Part shown: piece after piece, positions 46,101-57,268 of the stretch | Position numbering within the stretch: position 1 is the first letter of the stretch | Layout: each line of letters opens with the position of its first letter | From: Daucus carota subsp. sativus | Lineage: Eukaryota > Streptophyta > Magnoliopsida > Apiales > Apiaceae | Assembly: GCF_001625215.2 (NCBI RefSeq) | Contig: NC_030385.2 | Location: forward strand, 8,053,135 to 8,117,134 | Direction of reading: 5' to 3' | DNA length: 64,000 nucleotides | Made by a program: the position numbers and the translations under genes | Notes under the pieces: model-generated | The model's input: the letters and a program-made list of their open reading frames with translations, nothing else | The model's database searches: none | Told to the model about the DNA's origin: nothing

Positions 46101-47144
46101 AATGAGCAAGATGGATAGGTGAAAGAATTGATCTTAAGCCATTATGTCATAAAAATGCTGATTATTTGTAAGACACGAATTGCATATGTTGGATACATTC
46201 TATATATACAATCAAGTAGAAACTATAAACAGTTGACATGAGATTTTAAAAAAAGAACAAGGCCAAAGAAACTTGTAAAAATTATGTAGCATGTTAACTA
46301 TCTCCTACACTAGAACAATTATCTAAGAGCAATAGACATACTTTATACAGTCGGTGATATTGTTCTGCTTGCTTCCTACTTTTACGAACTAAAACTCGAG
46401 AATCGGGACCCATGCCACTGCACAACAGAAGAATATTAGTCAAAGGATATGCATGTTCATAAAGAAGTGTTTATAAGATGGTGAGAGATAGGGGTGGATC
46501 TAGCAGGATGACAAGAGAAGAGGGGCACAGATGGGCAACAATGGGTAAAAAAAACCCAAAGAAAGTATTCGGGAGCCCAATAATTTGAATATTTTGGAAG
46601 TAGTCTGTTATTTAGTATCATTATAGCTGAGTATTACATCTTTAGGAAAAAATATGATATATAATACTTTTAGTATATGAATTAAACAGAAAAGACGAAT
46701 AGGTTTATTATATATACAATATCAGATTGTAATAGAGGAACATTTTTATGAATGAATTACTATATTGTGTTTGTTTTATGAATATCTCTTGCGGGAGAAT
46801 TCTCCCATAAATCCTAATAATCCCAAGATATGCCCCCGCCTCCATCAAGTGGTACCAGGGCTTCAGAGCCACGCTTAACAATTTTGTCAACTAATCGCAT
46901 CCATAACAGCCTTCAATTGCTGCACGTGGAACCCTAAACCAACCTAACAAGCTCCAAACACTAGCTGTACCAGAAAACCCTTAAGTTTCAGCCAATATAA
47001 TTCACACATATGTTCCAGAATTTTTGTCAGACACTTGGCAAGCCTACACAAATCAGTACATCAACAACTATCACCCAGAATTAGATAGCAGAACAGGAAG
47101 GAGACCAGAACTGAGGCTGCTGAGTGACACACACACACACACAC

Positions 47145-47177
<33 letters not shown>

Positions 47178-48762
47178 CACAGATCTACACAAGAGGTATT
47201 ATACCTATATATCTGCATACTGTTAACTTTTTCTTGGGAATTACAGTTGGCTACCTCGCCTTCTTTTCCAATTGAATACATTACAGAACAGTTCCCAAAA
47301 CTTCCTAAAATTTACTGGACCTCTCTAAACCCTTCTGGCAACTGCAGAATAGTCCTTGAACCCTTCTGAAAACAGCCTTACTTTTATACACAACAGTTAT
47401 TGCTGGAGAGGTAAATAGTCGTCTTGATGCATGTATGGAGGAAAACAACAAAAGATTACACACTCTCGAGGATCCAGGTTTGAGTATGCAAATGTGGGAT
47501 GTGCTTATCCACACCCGCCTTAATAAAATTACTATGCTAGATCAGTTAGAATGTCCTTAATCCAAACCTGTATATATTAAGTTTGCTTTACAATGTAAAA
47601 CAAGAAAGTACAGTTGTAAATTCAAACCTGTATACAACTCCAATATTTGGGGTCAAAATCTGAATCTTTTGCACCTGTATCATAAAAACCAAGCCATGAT
47701 ATATTTGTGTCCTTAATAAAGCTAAACTAAAGAAGGATGAAATTGAAGAAGAAAGAAAAAGTGGAGCTAAATCTAATATATCTGATATATTAAATTAAAG
47801 TAAGTTGCGAATTCTATTTAATGGTCAAAAGATGATACTCAAAGTAACATTATTTAACAATAAAAACATATAAAACTTTAAATTATACCATAGCTCTTAA
47901 GAAGACGACCAACTTCGCATGAAAATGACATAATCATTAACTAAGAAAGGGGGGCAAAGGATATCTATATACTTAAATACGAAAATTGACACTATTTTCC
48001 AGGGGACAGAGCAAGATTAATACACCAAGACCATTAATGGAAGTTGTTGTCTTGTTGATACAATCTACGAATGCCATAGGCCTCACTAAGACTAGAAACA
48101 AATATAATTGATTTGTATCCTTGATGTCTACAACTATACACTAACAATTATGACACTACGATCTTCCTTTGCAAAAGAGAGTTGATATCTAGAGGCAATT
48201 CTAATAGACAGTGAATGCACTCACAGATGCCTCATCGACCAAGATAGACGGAAGTTTCTTCTCTGTCGCGATAACCACTCCATTAGCAGCTGCAAGCATT
48301 AGTTGAACAAGTGAGCCATTGCCAAAGAAAACGTGATTGCACAAATGACATGTAAACAAACAGTAATAGCAGGCAACTTTGGTAACATATTGCTTCTTAA
48401 CAAGATAATTTAAGTAACAACTTGAAGCAGAACAAATTTTAACCACTTACCACACATAATTCAAATCTAAATTCGTGTATAATAACAGTCATTTCTAAAT
48501 CAACAATTCATTACGACATTCTATACAGAAATGAAAAACACATAGGGAATTACCTTTGATCCCTAAAGACGTTTGACCAGACCCCACAGCTGTTAAAGCA
48601 TGCTCAATCTGAACAAGCTTTCCAGAAGGGCTGTAACAACACAAATGACACTAAAATCAAGAAACTGTAATCGGGGAAAACATCGAGTTTTTAAATTAGC
48701 AAGGGGGCAGTGAATTTATACCTAAAAGTAGTGAGAGAAAACGAATATTGACTGTCTCCCAT
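43132..48762 (-). CDS. PAB1: 20S proteasome subunit alpha type-2
   Basis: Eleven coding exons in transcription order: 48722-48762, 48554-48630, 48225-48289, 47628-47674, 46342-46417, 45889-45956, 44984-45053, 44417-44502, 43544-43606, 43273-43338, 43132-43180. All junctions are GT-AG and in phase, giving 235 residues, the usual length for plant PAB. The N-terminus [20 protein letters not shown] carries the alpha-subunit signature ([19 protein letters not shown]). The protein continues through [32 protein letters not shown] and [18 protein letters not shown] to [13 protein letters not shown]. It is one of seven alpha subunits of the outer rings that gate the 20S core; it is structural, with no protease site. 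A non-coding first exon is likely: minus-strand donor CAGCAG|GTACAT near 49024 and acceptor TTTACAG near 48797. Intron 4 (46418-47627) contains a CA/TATACA microsatellite. Confidence 0.95.
47128..47176. repeat. (CA)n / (TATACA)n microsatellite
   Basis: About ten CA units followed by about five ATATAC hexamers in intron 4 of the proteasome gene. Open frames across it are repeat artefacts. Confidence 0.95.
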
Positions 48763-48960
48763 AGTTTAATCGAAAAATCTGAACAAGTTCTCTGTAAATT
48801 AAAGCGAAACAAATAGATTTACAACTAAATATAGAATTTACACCTAAATATAAAAGTGAGTGAATCTTTCATCTTTCATAAATATAAGACTGATAAAAAA
48901 ACAACAGGGATCACTGATACTAAGTTACTAACCCTAATAAGAGATGGGCTTGCGTATGCA

Positions 48961-48990
48961 CGAGAGAGAGAGAGAGAGACAGAGAGAGAG
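48961..48990. repeat. (GA)n microsatellite in the proteasome 5' leader intron
   Basis: Interrupted GA repeat on the plus strand, hence CT-rich on the sense strand of the proteasome gene, between the proposed leader exon and the first coding exon. CT-rich leaders are common in constitutively expressed plant genes. Confidence 0.85.
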
Positions 48991-49225
48991 TTGATTTACA
49001 ATCTATGAGCGTATGTAAAATGTACCTGCTGCGTATTTCCAAGTATAGGGTGGTTTCTTCTTTCTCTCCAAGCAACCTATGTGTTCTGCTCCTCCGAGTT
49101 AGCTGACTCGCCTTGATTCACTCATTCTTGCACATAATTGGGCCCGGAACTAATTGGGCTTTTCTTGCCTTTCCTTTTTATTTTACCCAGATCTACGAAA
49201 AACCGGTATAATCATATTTTAATTA

Positions 49226-49459
49226 CTTCCTCTGTTTTTTATTATTTGACGTTTTGACTTTTGGCACACAATTTTAGGTGCTTTGACCGGGTTGTTAAAA
49301 ATATTGTTCTTTAAATTTTTTTTTCTGAATAAAAATATACAATCAAAATTTTAATTCACAAGAAAAAACAATCAAAAATGATGTTTTTAACTACCCGATC
49401 AAAGCACTTAAAAGTGTGTTTCAAAAGTCAAAGCGTCAAATAATAAACAACAGAGGGAG
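49226..49459. mobile_element. Stowaway-type MITE (copy 5)
   Basis: 234 bp with TA at both sides (49224-49225, 49460-49461). The ends CTTCCTCTGTTTTTTATTA and TAATAAACAACAGAGGGAG are inverted repeats, and the TTTGACGTTTTGACTTTTG block is mirrored by CAAAAGTCAAAGCGTCAAA. It lies upstream of the proteasome gene. Confidence 0.88.
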
Positions 49460-49461
49460 TA

Positions 49462-49984
49462 ATTATTAATTTTGTTGCTATGTTATATATCTATCAGTAA
49501 AAATTTTCGGAATATAAAAAGTAGACAAATTACCGTTTATTTTGTGTCTACTAGTGACTTCGAAATTATTTTATTGGAATATAAAAAATACATAAAATTA
49601 TCAGCTTTTTTCGATGTCTACTAGTAACCCCAATATAATTTTTACAGGTGCGTGACGAGGAATCATTATTATATTCGATTTAAGAATAAACAAGCGAAAT
49701 TGGTTACCCCTTTATGTGGAAGGTTTTACAAATTTTTATTTGTATTATTAAATTATTATAAACAACTTTACTGTTTAAAATTTTGATAGCAACTTCAGAG
49801 TTTTTTTTTTGATAATTTAAAACTAAAAATTAAGAGTTTTTGAAATAAATTGAAAGCTTGGCGAATACTAACATGTATTCAGTGTTCTATGAAAACCCTT
49901 CGTGAATGATAACACTACTGGAATTGGTGTAGTTATCGTAAACTAGGGGAAGGTTCATAGTAATGGTTTTAGATATCGTGTGAA
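49462..49984. other. Gene-free intergenic DNA
   Basis: AT-rich spacer between the divergently transcribed proteasome and sulfurtransferase genes. No gene is seen. Confidence 0.5.
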
Positions 49985-50179
49985 GACTCAACAAACAGTC
50001 AAACGAGTTTTAGGCAATCCTGCTAAGGCTGAGAGTTGCCATGAAGAAGGACTCAACAAATAGTCAAACGAGTTTTAGGCACTCCTGCTAAGGCTGAGGG
50101 TTGCCATGAAGAAGGACTCAACAAACAGTCAAACGAGTTTTAGGCACTACTGCTAAGGCTGAGGGTTGCCATGAAGAAG
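49985..50179 (+). repeat. Three tandem 65-bp repeats
   Basis: Units start at 49985, 50050 and 50115 with GACTCAACAAACAGTC (or AATAGTC) and end GTTGCCATGAAGAAG. They differ at only a few bases (for example CAATCC, CACTCC, CACTAC), so the array is young. The period of 65 is not a multiple of three, so it is unlikely to be coding. Confidence 0.93.
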
Positions 50180-51501
50180 GAGAAAACAAGATCGGGTTGG
50201 AAACGAAGGCTGAGGAAGCACTCCGTGAATGGGATGACTGACATTGGTTCATTGACCCAAGCTACACACGAGTCATCGAATATATAGCTGAATCAACGTT
50301 TTACGGACGGAAATCTTGAGCTCAGGAAGAAAGTGACTATGGAGAGTCGCCTAACCAGATATCTCGCTGAGGATGAAGCAGTCACTCAAAACAATCTGAT
50401 AAGAATCTATAGATCATCCGGCCAAGTACATGAGATTTGGCACCTGGATATGGGTTTAAGCTATTTTGTTGAAGGTTTCATGATGATGAACGAGAATGAA
50501 TATAACACTCAACAACAGCAATAACAAGAATGACTCAAACGAGGAAGTGTCAAGCAGCAGTGACTCAATGCATGGTGATGGTGGTAACTACAACTGTTGG
50601 CCTAGAACAAGTATCTATTACTACTCTAGAATTCCTACCCCTTTCTCCGTAGCTGAGCTCTCCTTTTATACTGCTCTAGTCACGTGCCTCTCATGTGCTG
50701 TCTTGTGGACTCCTAAGTATGAGCTGTATCCTTGATGGGTTGTCTCTGTTGTGGGCCAAGGCCCAACAACAGCATCATAGTTTAGTCTCGAAAATTAGGA
50801 TAGAAGCTTCCAATAGGTGTTGGTATCCGGTCCTTATTGTTTTTTCAAGTTTTCCCACTTCAGTTAGAAGTTTGTACGGCGATAACCCAGGTTAGGTGGT
50901 ACTTCAGGAGTAAGACTCTTTAGTTCATTTTATTGTTAATGATATTGTTGCTTATAAAAAATACATTTGCCGTATAAAAGTAAAAATAAATAAAATCATG
51001 ATTAGACTTGTAACCTGAATACCTCAAATCTCTTTACTTTGACAAACATGCGCCTAAAGGTCGTTTGGTTAGTGGCATGGCATGCGCTTGGAATTAGGAT
51101 TTTGGTTAGAATGATATGGGTTAAGGTATCATTTCCGATACCATATATTTGATTGAGTGCGTGAATGAATCTGTTTAATTTTAATATTATTATGTTATTG
51201 ATTGAATTAACTCATTTTATTAAATAAAAAATTATAAATGTTGGTATTATTTATTAATAACATTTATTTGTACATATGAATATTTATTTGTTATTATCAA
51301 AACTTTTAAAAAAATAAAATATTAATATTAATAATGATATCCATATCATCATCCCGTACCCACCTCTCTCCATTCATTTCAAAAAGTTTTAATCTCGAAT
51401 TTCACGTATGGATATGAAAATGAAAAAATTTCCAATCAACTAGACATGGGGTTGGTTTTTTTTTTTTTATACTCATCCTGACTGAAGATACAACACAACC
51501 A
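50180..51501. other. Repeat-like sequence of unknown class
   Basis: The segment 50180-50920 is less AT-rich than its surroundings and holds short overlapping open frames (60-80 codons) without family resemblance. Together with the 65-bp array it may be the remnant of a non-autonomous LTR-type or other repeat, but no LTRs, primer site or pol motifs were found. From 50921 to 51501 the DNA is ordinary AT-rich spacer. Confidence 0.35.
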
Positions 51502-51509
51502 AACGAGCT

Positions 51510-52130
51510 TAGGGATGGGCGTGGGGCACTTCGGGGTCGGGGAGTGCTATCCCCGCCCCGATCCCTGAATTCCAAATCTATCTCCGATCCCGCCCCGAAC
51601 TCCGAATGGGGATCATTTTCCTCCCCGATCCCCGCCCCGAACAGGGAACGGGGATCCCTGCGGGATTTCGGGGAATTTTATTTTTTAATAAAAGAAATAT
51701 ATAATATGCTTAATAAAAAACAAAATACTAATTACAAATATACTAAAAAATGATATTATCTCATAAATATTAAAATTTAAAATTGATTTATAATATAAAT
51801 AAAAGATAATTTAAAATTATAAAATATATTATATTACAATATAATTATAATCGACCAATAAATAAAGATTATTTTTTAATTTTAATAATATTATATAAGG
51901 TATCTATTTTTAATTATTTATTTAGTATAATAACTATAAACATTTTTTTGAGCAATATAAACATATTATTATTTTTATATATACATAATCGGCGTCGGGG
52001 ATCGGAGCAGGAAGACACGAATCCCCATCCCGCCCCGATCCCCGCCCCCGAAAAATTCCCCGAATCTCCAACCCGAATGGGGCGGGGATTGGATCGGGGT
52101 CGAGCTGGGCGGGGTAAATGCTCATCCCTG
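51510..52130. mobile_element. hAT-type MITE with GC-rich arms
   Basis: 621 bp with short inverted ends (TAGGGATGGGC / GCTCATCCCTG). It is flanked by an 8-bp duplication that matches at 7 of 8 positions (AACGAGCT 51502-51509, AACGAGCC 52131-52138), the length expected for hAT. The outer arms are rich in CCCCGATCCC and GGGGATCGGGG blocks and the middle is almost pure AT. No transposase is present. Open frames in the arms are by-products of the inverted repeats. Confidence 0.72.
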
Positions 52131-52417
52131 AACGAGCCCTTAATATTTCGTATTTTAAATTACATGACATGTTGCGGCTAAATGGCGTAAACCGGGTAAA
52201 TTGAGCCGGTATTTATCGGTCGGCCTGTAGCTAAAAGCCCGGTGCACAAATTCCCGGGCCATCCACACCACACCACACCACAATTTTTGGTGTCTTAAAA
52301 ACAGTACTAGTCGACTAGTCGTAGTTGTAGACTTGTATAGTGTTTGACTGCTGCCTGTGTTGTGTATATTTGTGCTTGTCAATTAGACTATACGCTACTT
52401 ACTAGCAGCAAGTAAAC

Positions 52418-55400
52418 ATGGATTTCTCATCGATAGCTGGGGAGCCAGTTGTTTCAGCTCAATGGCTCCATCGCAATCTCCAACACCCTTCTTTAAAGGT
52501 ATTCAATCCAACCATCTCTTCTTTTTTATTAATCCATACTCTATATGTGTTTATATTGTTAATTCACTCGATTTAGAGCTCAATATTATGCTCTTTTTAA
52601 CCTTTATGTCATTCAGTCCGAGCCCGATTTTAACTTATTTCAGTTCTAGTAGAGTGAGTTCATTCCTAAACAAATTCTACTAGATTTTGGAATCGATACG
52701 GACTACTCAAGTAAGTCATATATACATTGGTATACCAGTAGAGTATGAAGAGACTTTTGAAATTACAATAACAACTACAAAGCCGATGATTGAATTTCTA
52801 ATCCTTTATATTTTAATTATAATACTAATCCGAGACTATGTACCACATCATGACTCATTATTAGAGTATTTTGATCGCAAAATAAGTTAACAGGGCTTCT
52901 ATTGGATACTATTCGTTTTGCTAATCACTTTATTTTTCTCTGTGGATTCGATTATGGATCAGATTTGTTAGTATTAAGAGTAGAGCAAGATATTTAAATT
53001 GGACTCAATTATTTGCTTCAATTTTTAACCCTGGTTTTGCTTTGATAGGTTTTTGATTATGTCTAGTTTAAATTATACACCTCAATATTGCCTCTAGAGA
53101 GTCTGAAACCAGGTCTTAAAATTTTGCTCCCAAAGGAGTGGTGTAAGCAATAGGCTGAAGGCTTTTGGTTTATAAGTTGGAGATTGTTACTCTTATATGC
53201 GGATTCACGTTCTTGCTAGAATGATTTATACATAAAGTCTACATTTCAGCACATTGCAGTCCTACTAATAGGAAGATACAGCACTTCATTTTCTTATTTT
53301 CTTGCAGACAATGTTGTAGTTTTTAATAACATTTACGATGAATGCTAATCTGTCAGATGATAGCTTACCAATAGTTTGGAAAAGCTTGCCCTTAATAGTT
53401 GATTTAACAGTTCCTACTTTAACATTATTATGATAATATCTGTTGATTTTACTGTTCCTACTTATTCTAACCAATAGTTTGAAGAAGCTTGTCTTCTCAC
53501 ATCATGTTTGGTACTAGGAAAGAATTGTGTATATGAAGTATGGTATTTGAATGAATTATTATGCTGATTGTTATCCGCTATAAGGTACTAGATGGCTCAT
53601 GGTATATGCCAACTGAGAAAAAAGATCCACTGCAAGAGTATCAGGTATAGTCTTACTCTTGTAAAGTAATCTTTGAGATATGTAGTGAAGCTAAAAGCTG
53701 AGTTTTCTTATTTGCTATTTTCTTTTTCTGACATTGTTTGGTAATGTGTAGAAATCCCACATTCCAGGTGCCCTATTCTTTGACATTGATAAAATATCAG
53801 ATCCGACTACAGAAGTGAGTTGATTTCTTCTCTATCTAAATATAAATATACAAACAAGTGGTACTATATCTCTTTTATTGCTAAACGTGCAACCTATATT
53901 TTTCATGATCTATATCAGCTTCCACACATGTTACCATCAGAAGAAGCTTTTGCTGCTGCAGTTTCTGCTCTTGGTATCAAAAATGAAGATGGTGTTGTTG
54001 TTTATGATGGCAAGGGAATTTACAGTGCAGCTCGTGTGTGGTGGTTAGTGATTGGTGTTACACTAAGTGTCAATGACTGGCCTAGTACTTTTGTAGCTCA
54101 TTTATTTGTATGCACTTTAGGATTTCATTTATTAATAAGCGTAAACCAAGTACACTAGATTAATTGACTGGGCAGGATGTTTCGAGTTTTCGGGCATGAA
54201 AATGTTTGGGTGTTAGATGGAGGGATGCCAAAATGGCATGATTTAACATTTGATGTTGAATCCAGTGCTTCAAATGATGCTATTGTAAAAGCTAGTCTCG
54301 CACATGAAGCAATAGAGAAAGTATACAAAGGAGAGTTGGTAAGTATATTACTATTGCACAACCAAATATGTTCCACAAATTTACTAATTCTCATAGTCCA
54401 TTTTTGTGTTGCCCGTTACTGTCAAATCTCTTATATTTGGCCACAAAGTCTTTTCAGTTTTGCTTCTTTATCTTTTTCAGGTTCCGCCTTTTACATTTCA
54501 GACAAAATTGCAGCCCCATCTTGTCTGGACACATAAACAGGTGCATTACTCAATATAGGATTGCTTTAATTTTCTTACAATGAAAGTTTCCGTAATAAAT
54601 TCTAGGTTATGACTTGCACTGTTTGACCAAGTCCTTATTCTTTAGTGTCAGTACACCCGTTCCTTCTCTGATTAGATATAGTTATCACTTATTGGGCAAC
54701 TTATTTGAACATTACTTTCTATAGCGTATAGAAGCATTAACAGGTTCTAATTCTTGATTTATCTTCTGTGTGTTGATTTTTCAGTATTTCTTTCTTCGCA
54801 TGTAAGTATTAAGGTCCAACTCAGCTGCTCTTCTAGTCTAACGTAATCGGACATATAAATTATTGCACCTCTTTAAGGCATATATATGACAACTCTCCCA
54901 ATTACATCTGCTAATACTCATCTGAGCATGTAATGGATTAAGTAAACTGCTTAAATTTTGGCAGTATTGTTTTTTTTTTGCTAAATAATTTTGGCAGTAA
55001 TTGATTGGCATAATCAGTAATAAATTGTTATTTTGGGATTCCTACTGCCTACAACTGATGTGAATTTTAAAACAGAAAGGATACAACAGAACTCGTTAGT
55101 CTATTCATTATGTTATATATGTCTAATTGTCTATTAATTAATATTTGATATTTGATATTTCTCCTCTCTCACAACCCCATGAATATTATATTCTTAAACT
55201 ACTATAGATTCAAAACAACATGGAGGAGAGATCTCATCAACACGTAGATGCTCGTCCAAAACCAAGGTATTACTTTTATTCTCTTATCAGTATGCTGCCT
55301 GCTATTTTCGATATTTCATCCTTACTAGTGAAGCAGGACAAGGGTGAGAAAGGGTTTTAATAATGAAATATATACCTACCGCTGCAGAGCACTAGCGGAA

Positions 55401-57231
55401 CATATATCAAAGTTGCAGACTTCTTATAATACTCATTTTACATATAAACTCTAATTATAATAATGATCACAATTGTATATAGGTATCCTAGTACTTGGAA
55501 ATTACTCATAATATATATAATTTAACTCTAGTAATAATAATGACCACAATTATATATAGGTATCCTAATACTTAGAAAACATATTGGATATCTAGATCAT
55601 ATAAAAGAGGAAACCACCCCTAATAGATTACTAATCCTAATATGTTCTAAGTGACTTAAAACTATATTAGTAATAATTAATTTTTTTTGCAAATAATTAT
55701 TAGAATAATAAACAATCAATAGCACAGCTTGGTTTTCCACATCAGCTGGTCTCCTATATGTTTTCACATCCAGGATAGTACTTCACCCACCATTTTCCTA
55801 CCGCTGGTTATCTTTAGTGTACCTTTTTTATCTAGGTTTGTTAAATGTAGCTATTTGTATCTATGTAATATGGAATGAACCATTTAAGCAAATAGTAAAA
55901 GCTTTACCGTAATGAAAGGAAAGCATGTGGTTTACCCCATAACAGGTCATAAATATAAGAACAGACTTGGCAAGCGTAGGAGCCGAAAGTTATGTAGAAG
56001 AGTAGTGACAAGAAACATTAATAGTTGTATGCGGTGTGACTGGGTTTCAGTTTCCTGAACACTTAACTAGATGGTGGAACTATACTTATACTGTATTATG
56101 TATGTTCATCTCTAAGTTCCGTAGAATTCAGGCCTCAGATTGTTGCAAGTGAAATTTGGTTTATGCTTAATAGTTGACTGTACACTCCTCACATATGTTC
56201 TTTGGCAATATAGTTTCCTTTGCATTTTCAAAAATAAGACTCATGCACCTTACAGGTTTGATGGGGTTGCACCAGAGCCTCGCAAGGGAATAAGAAGTGG
56301 CCATATACCAGGAAGCAAGTGCATTTCCTTTTCAGAGGTGTTTTAAATTTTTTTTTACTCGAGCCCAGCTATTTGGTGAAAGCGGTCTTTTTTTTAATGA
56401 TCATAACTACAATTAAATTATGATTTCTAACAAAAGGTATCACAACATAGAACATTATGAATACATAATTAGCTAAATTTCATGCTCTTTAACTGATAAA
56501 TGGGAAAAGCAGTATCTGTCCACAATATAGTATATATTTATACACACATACACTGTTGTGCAATAAAATTTAACTGTTACGCAATAGTTTTTTAACAAGC
56601 ACGTTGTTAATAAGATGTGAAGTGTGTTTTTTTGTCAGAAGATGTAAAGTTGTTGATCCACAAGCTCTTATGTAAAATTCTGAAATAGTACGATAAAGTT
56701 GTCTACAATTGGAATATTGTTTCACTTTTTTTATATGAAGTTGTAAACCTTCAAAAAGAAAAGCAATTGGGGGTTAAACTTTCAAAGACCTATTTATACA
56801 ATGGGTATTATATCAAAATGCCCACCATTCTCATCAAAAACTATCTAGTGACTACACGATCTCCACGGGGACTCGTTTAAGCTACTATAATCACTATATA
56901 TATCACTCTGTTAAATCTTGAAAATATTTTAATGAAAATGTTAACGAACAAATGATGTGTTTGCTACAATCTTTTTATATTTCTTTGTAATCTTCGGTTT
57001 CAGTTCTTTTTTGTAATCCATGTGGCTCACACATCATCTGTTGATTAGGATTCCATTAAGTTTTCTGTTAATTTGTTTTCAAGATTTAACATAGTGATAT
57101 ATATAGTGAATTAGTGATTCTAGTGGCTAAAATGAGTCCCTGTGTAGATTGGGTAGTCACTTGATAGTTTTTGGTGAGAATGGGGGACACTTTGGTATAA
57201 AACCCTTTACACAATATAATCCACCAATTTT

Positions 57232-57268
<37 letters not shown>

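Noticed and set aside
47024..47369. Overlapping open frames rich in THTHTH and YIYIYI or VYVYVY
   Set aside because: They are translations of the CA/TATACA microsatellite in a proteasome-gene intron.
49985..50179. CRISPR-like array
   Set aside because: The three units are contiguous 65-bp tandem repeats with no spacers, in plant nuclear DNA.
51934..52181. Opposed open frames of 77-78 codons rich in Pro/Arg/Gly
   Set aside because: They are produced by the GC-rich arms of the hAT-type MITE.
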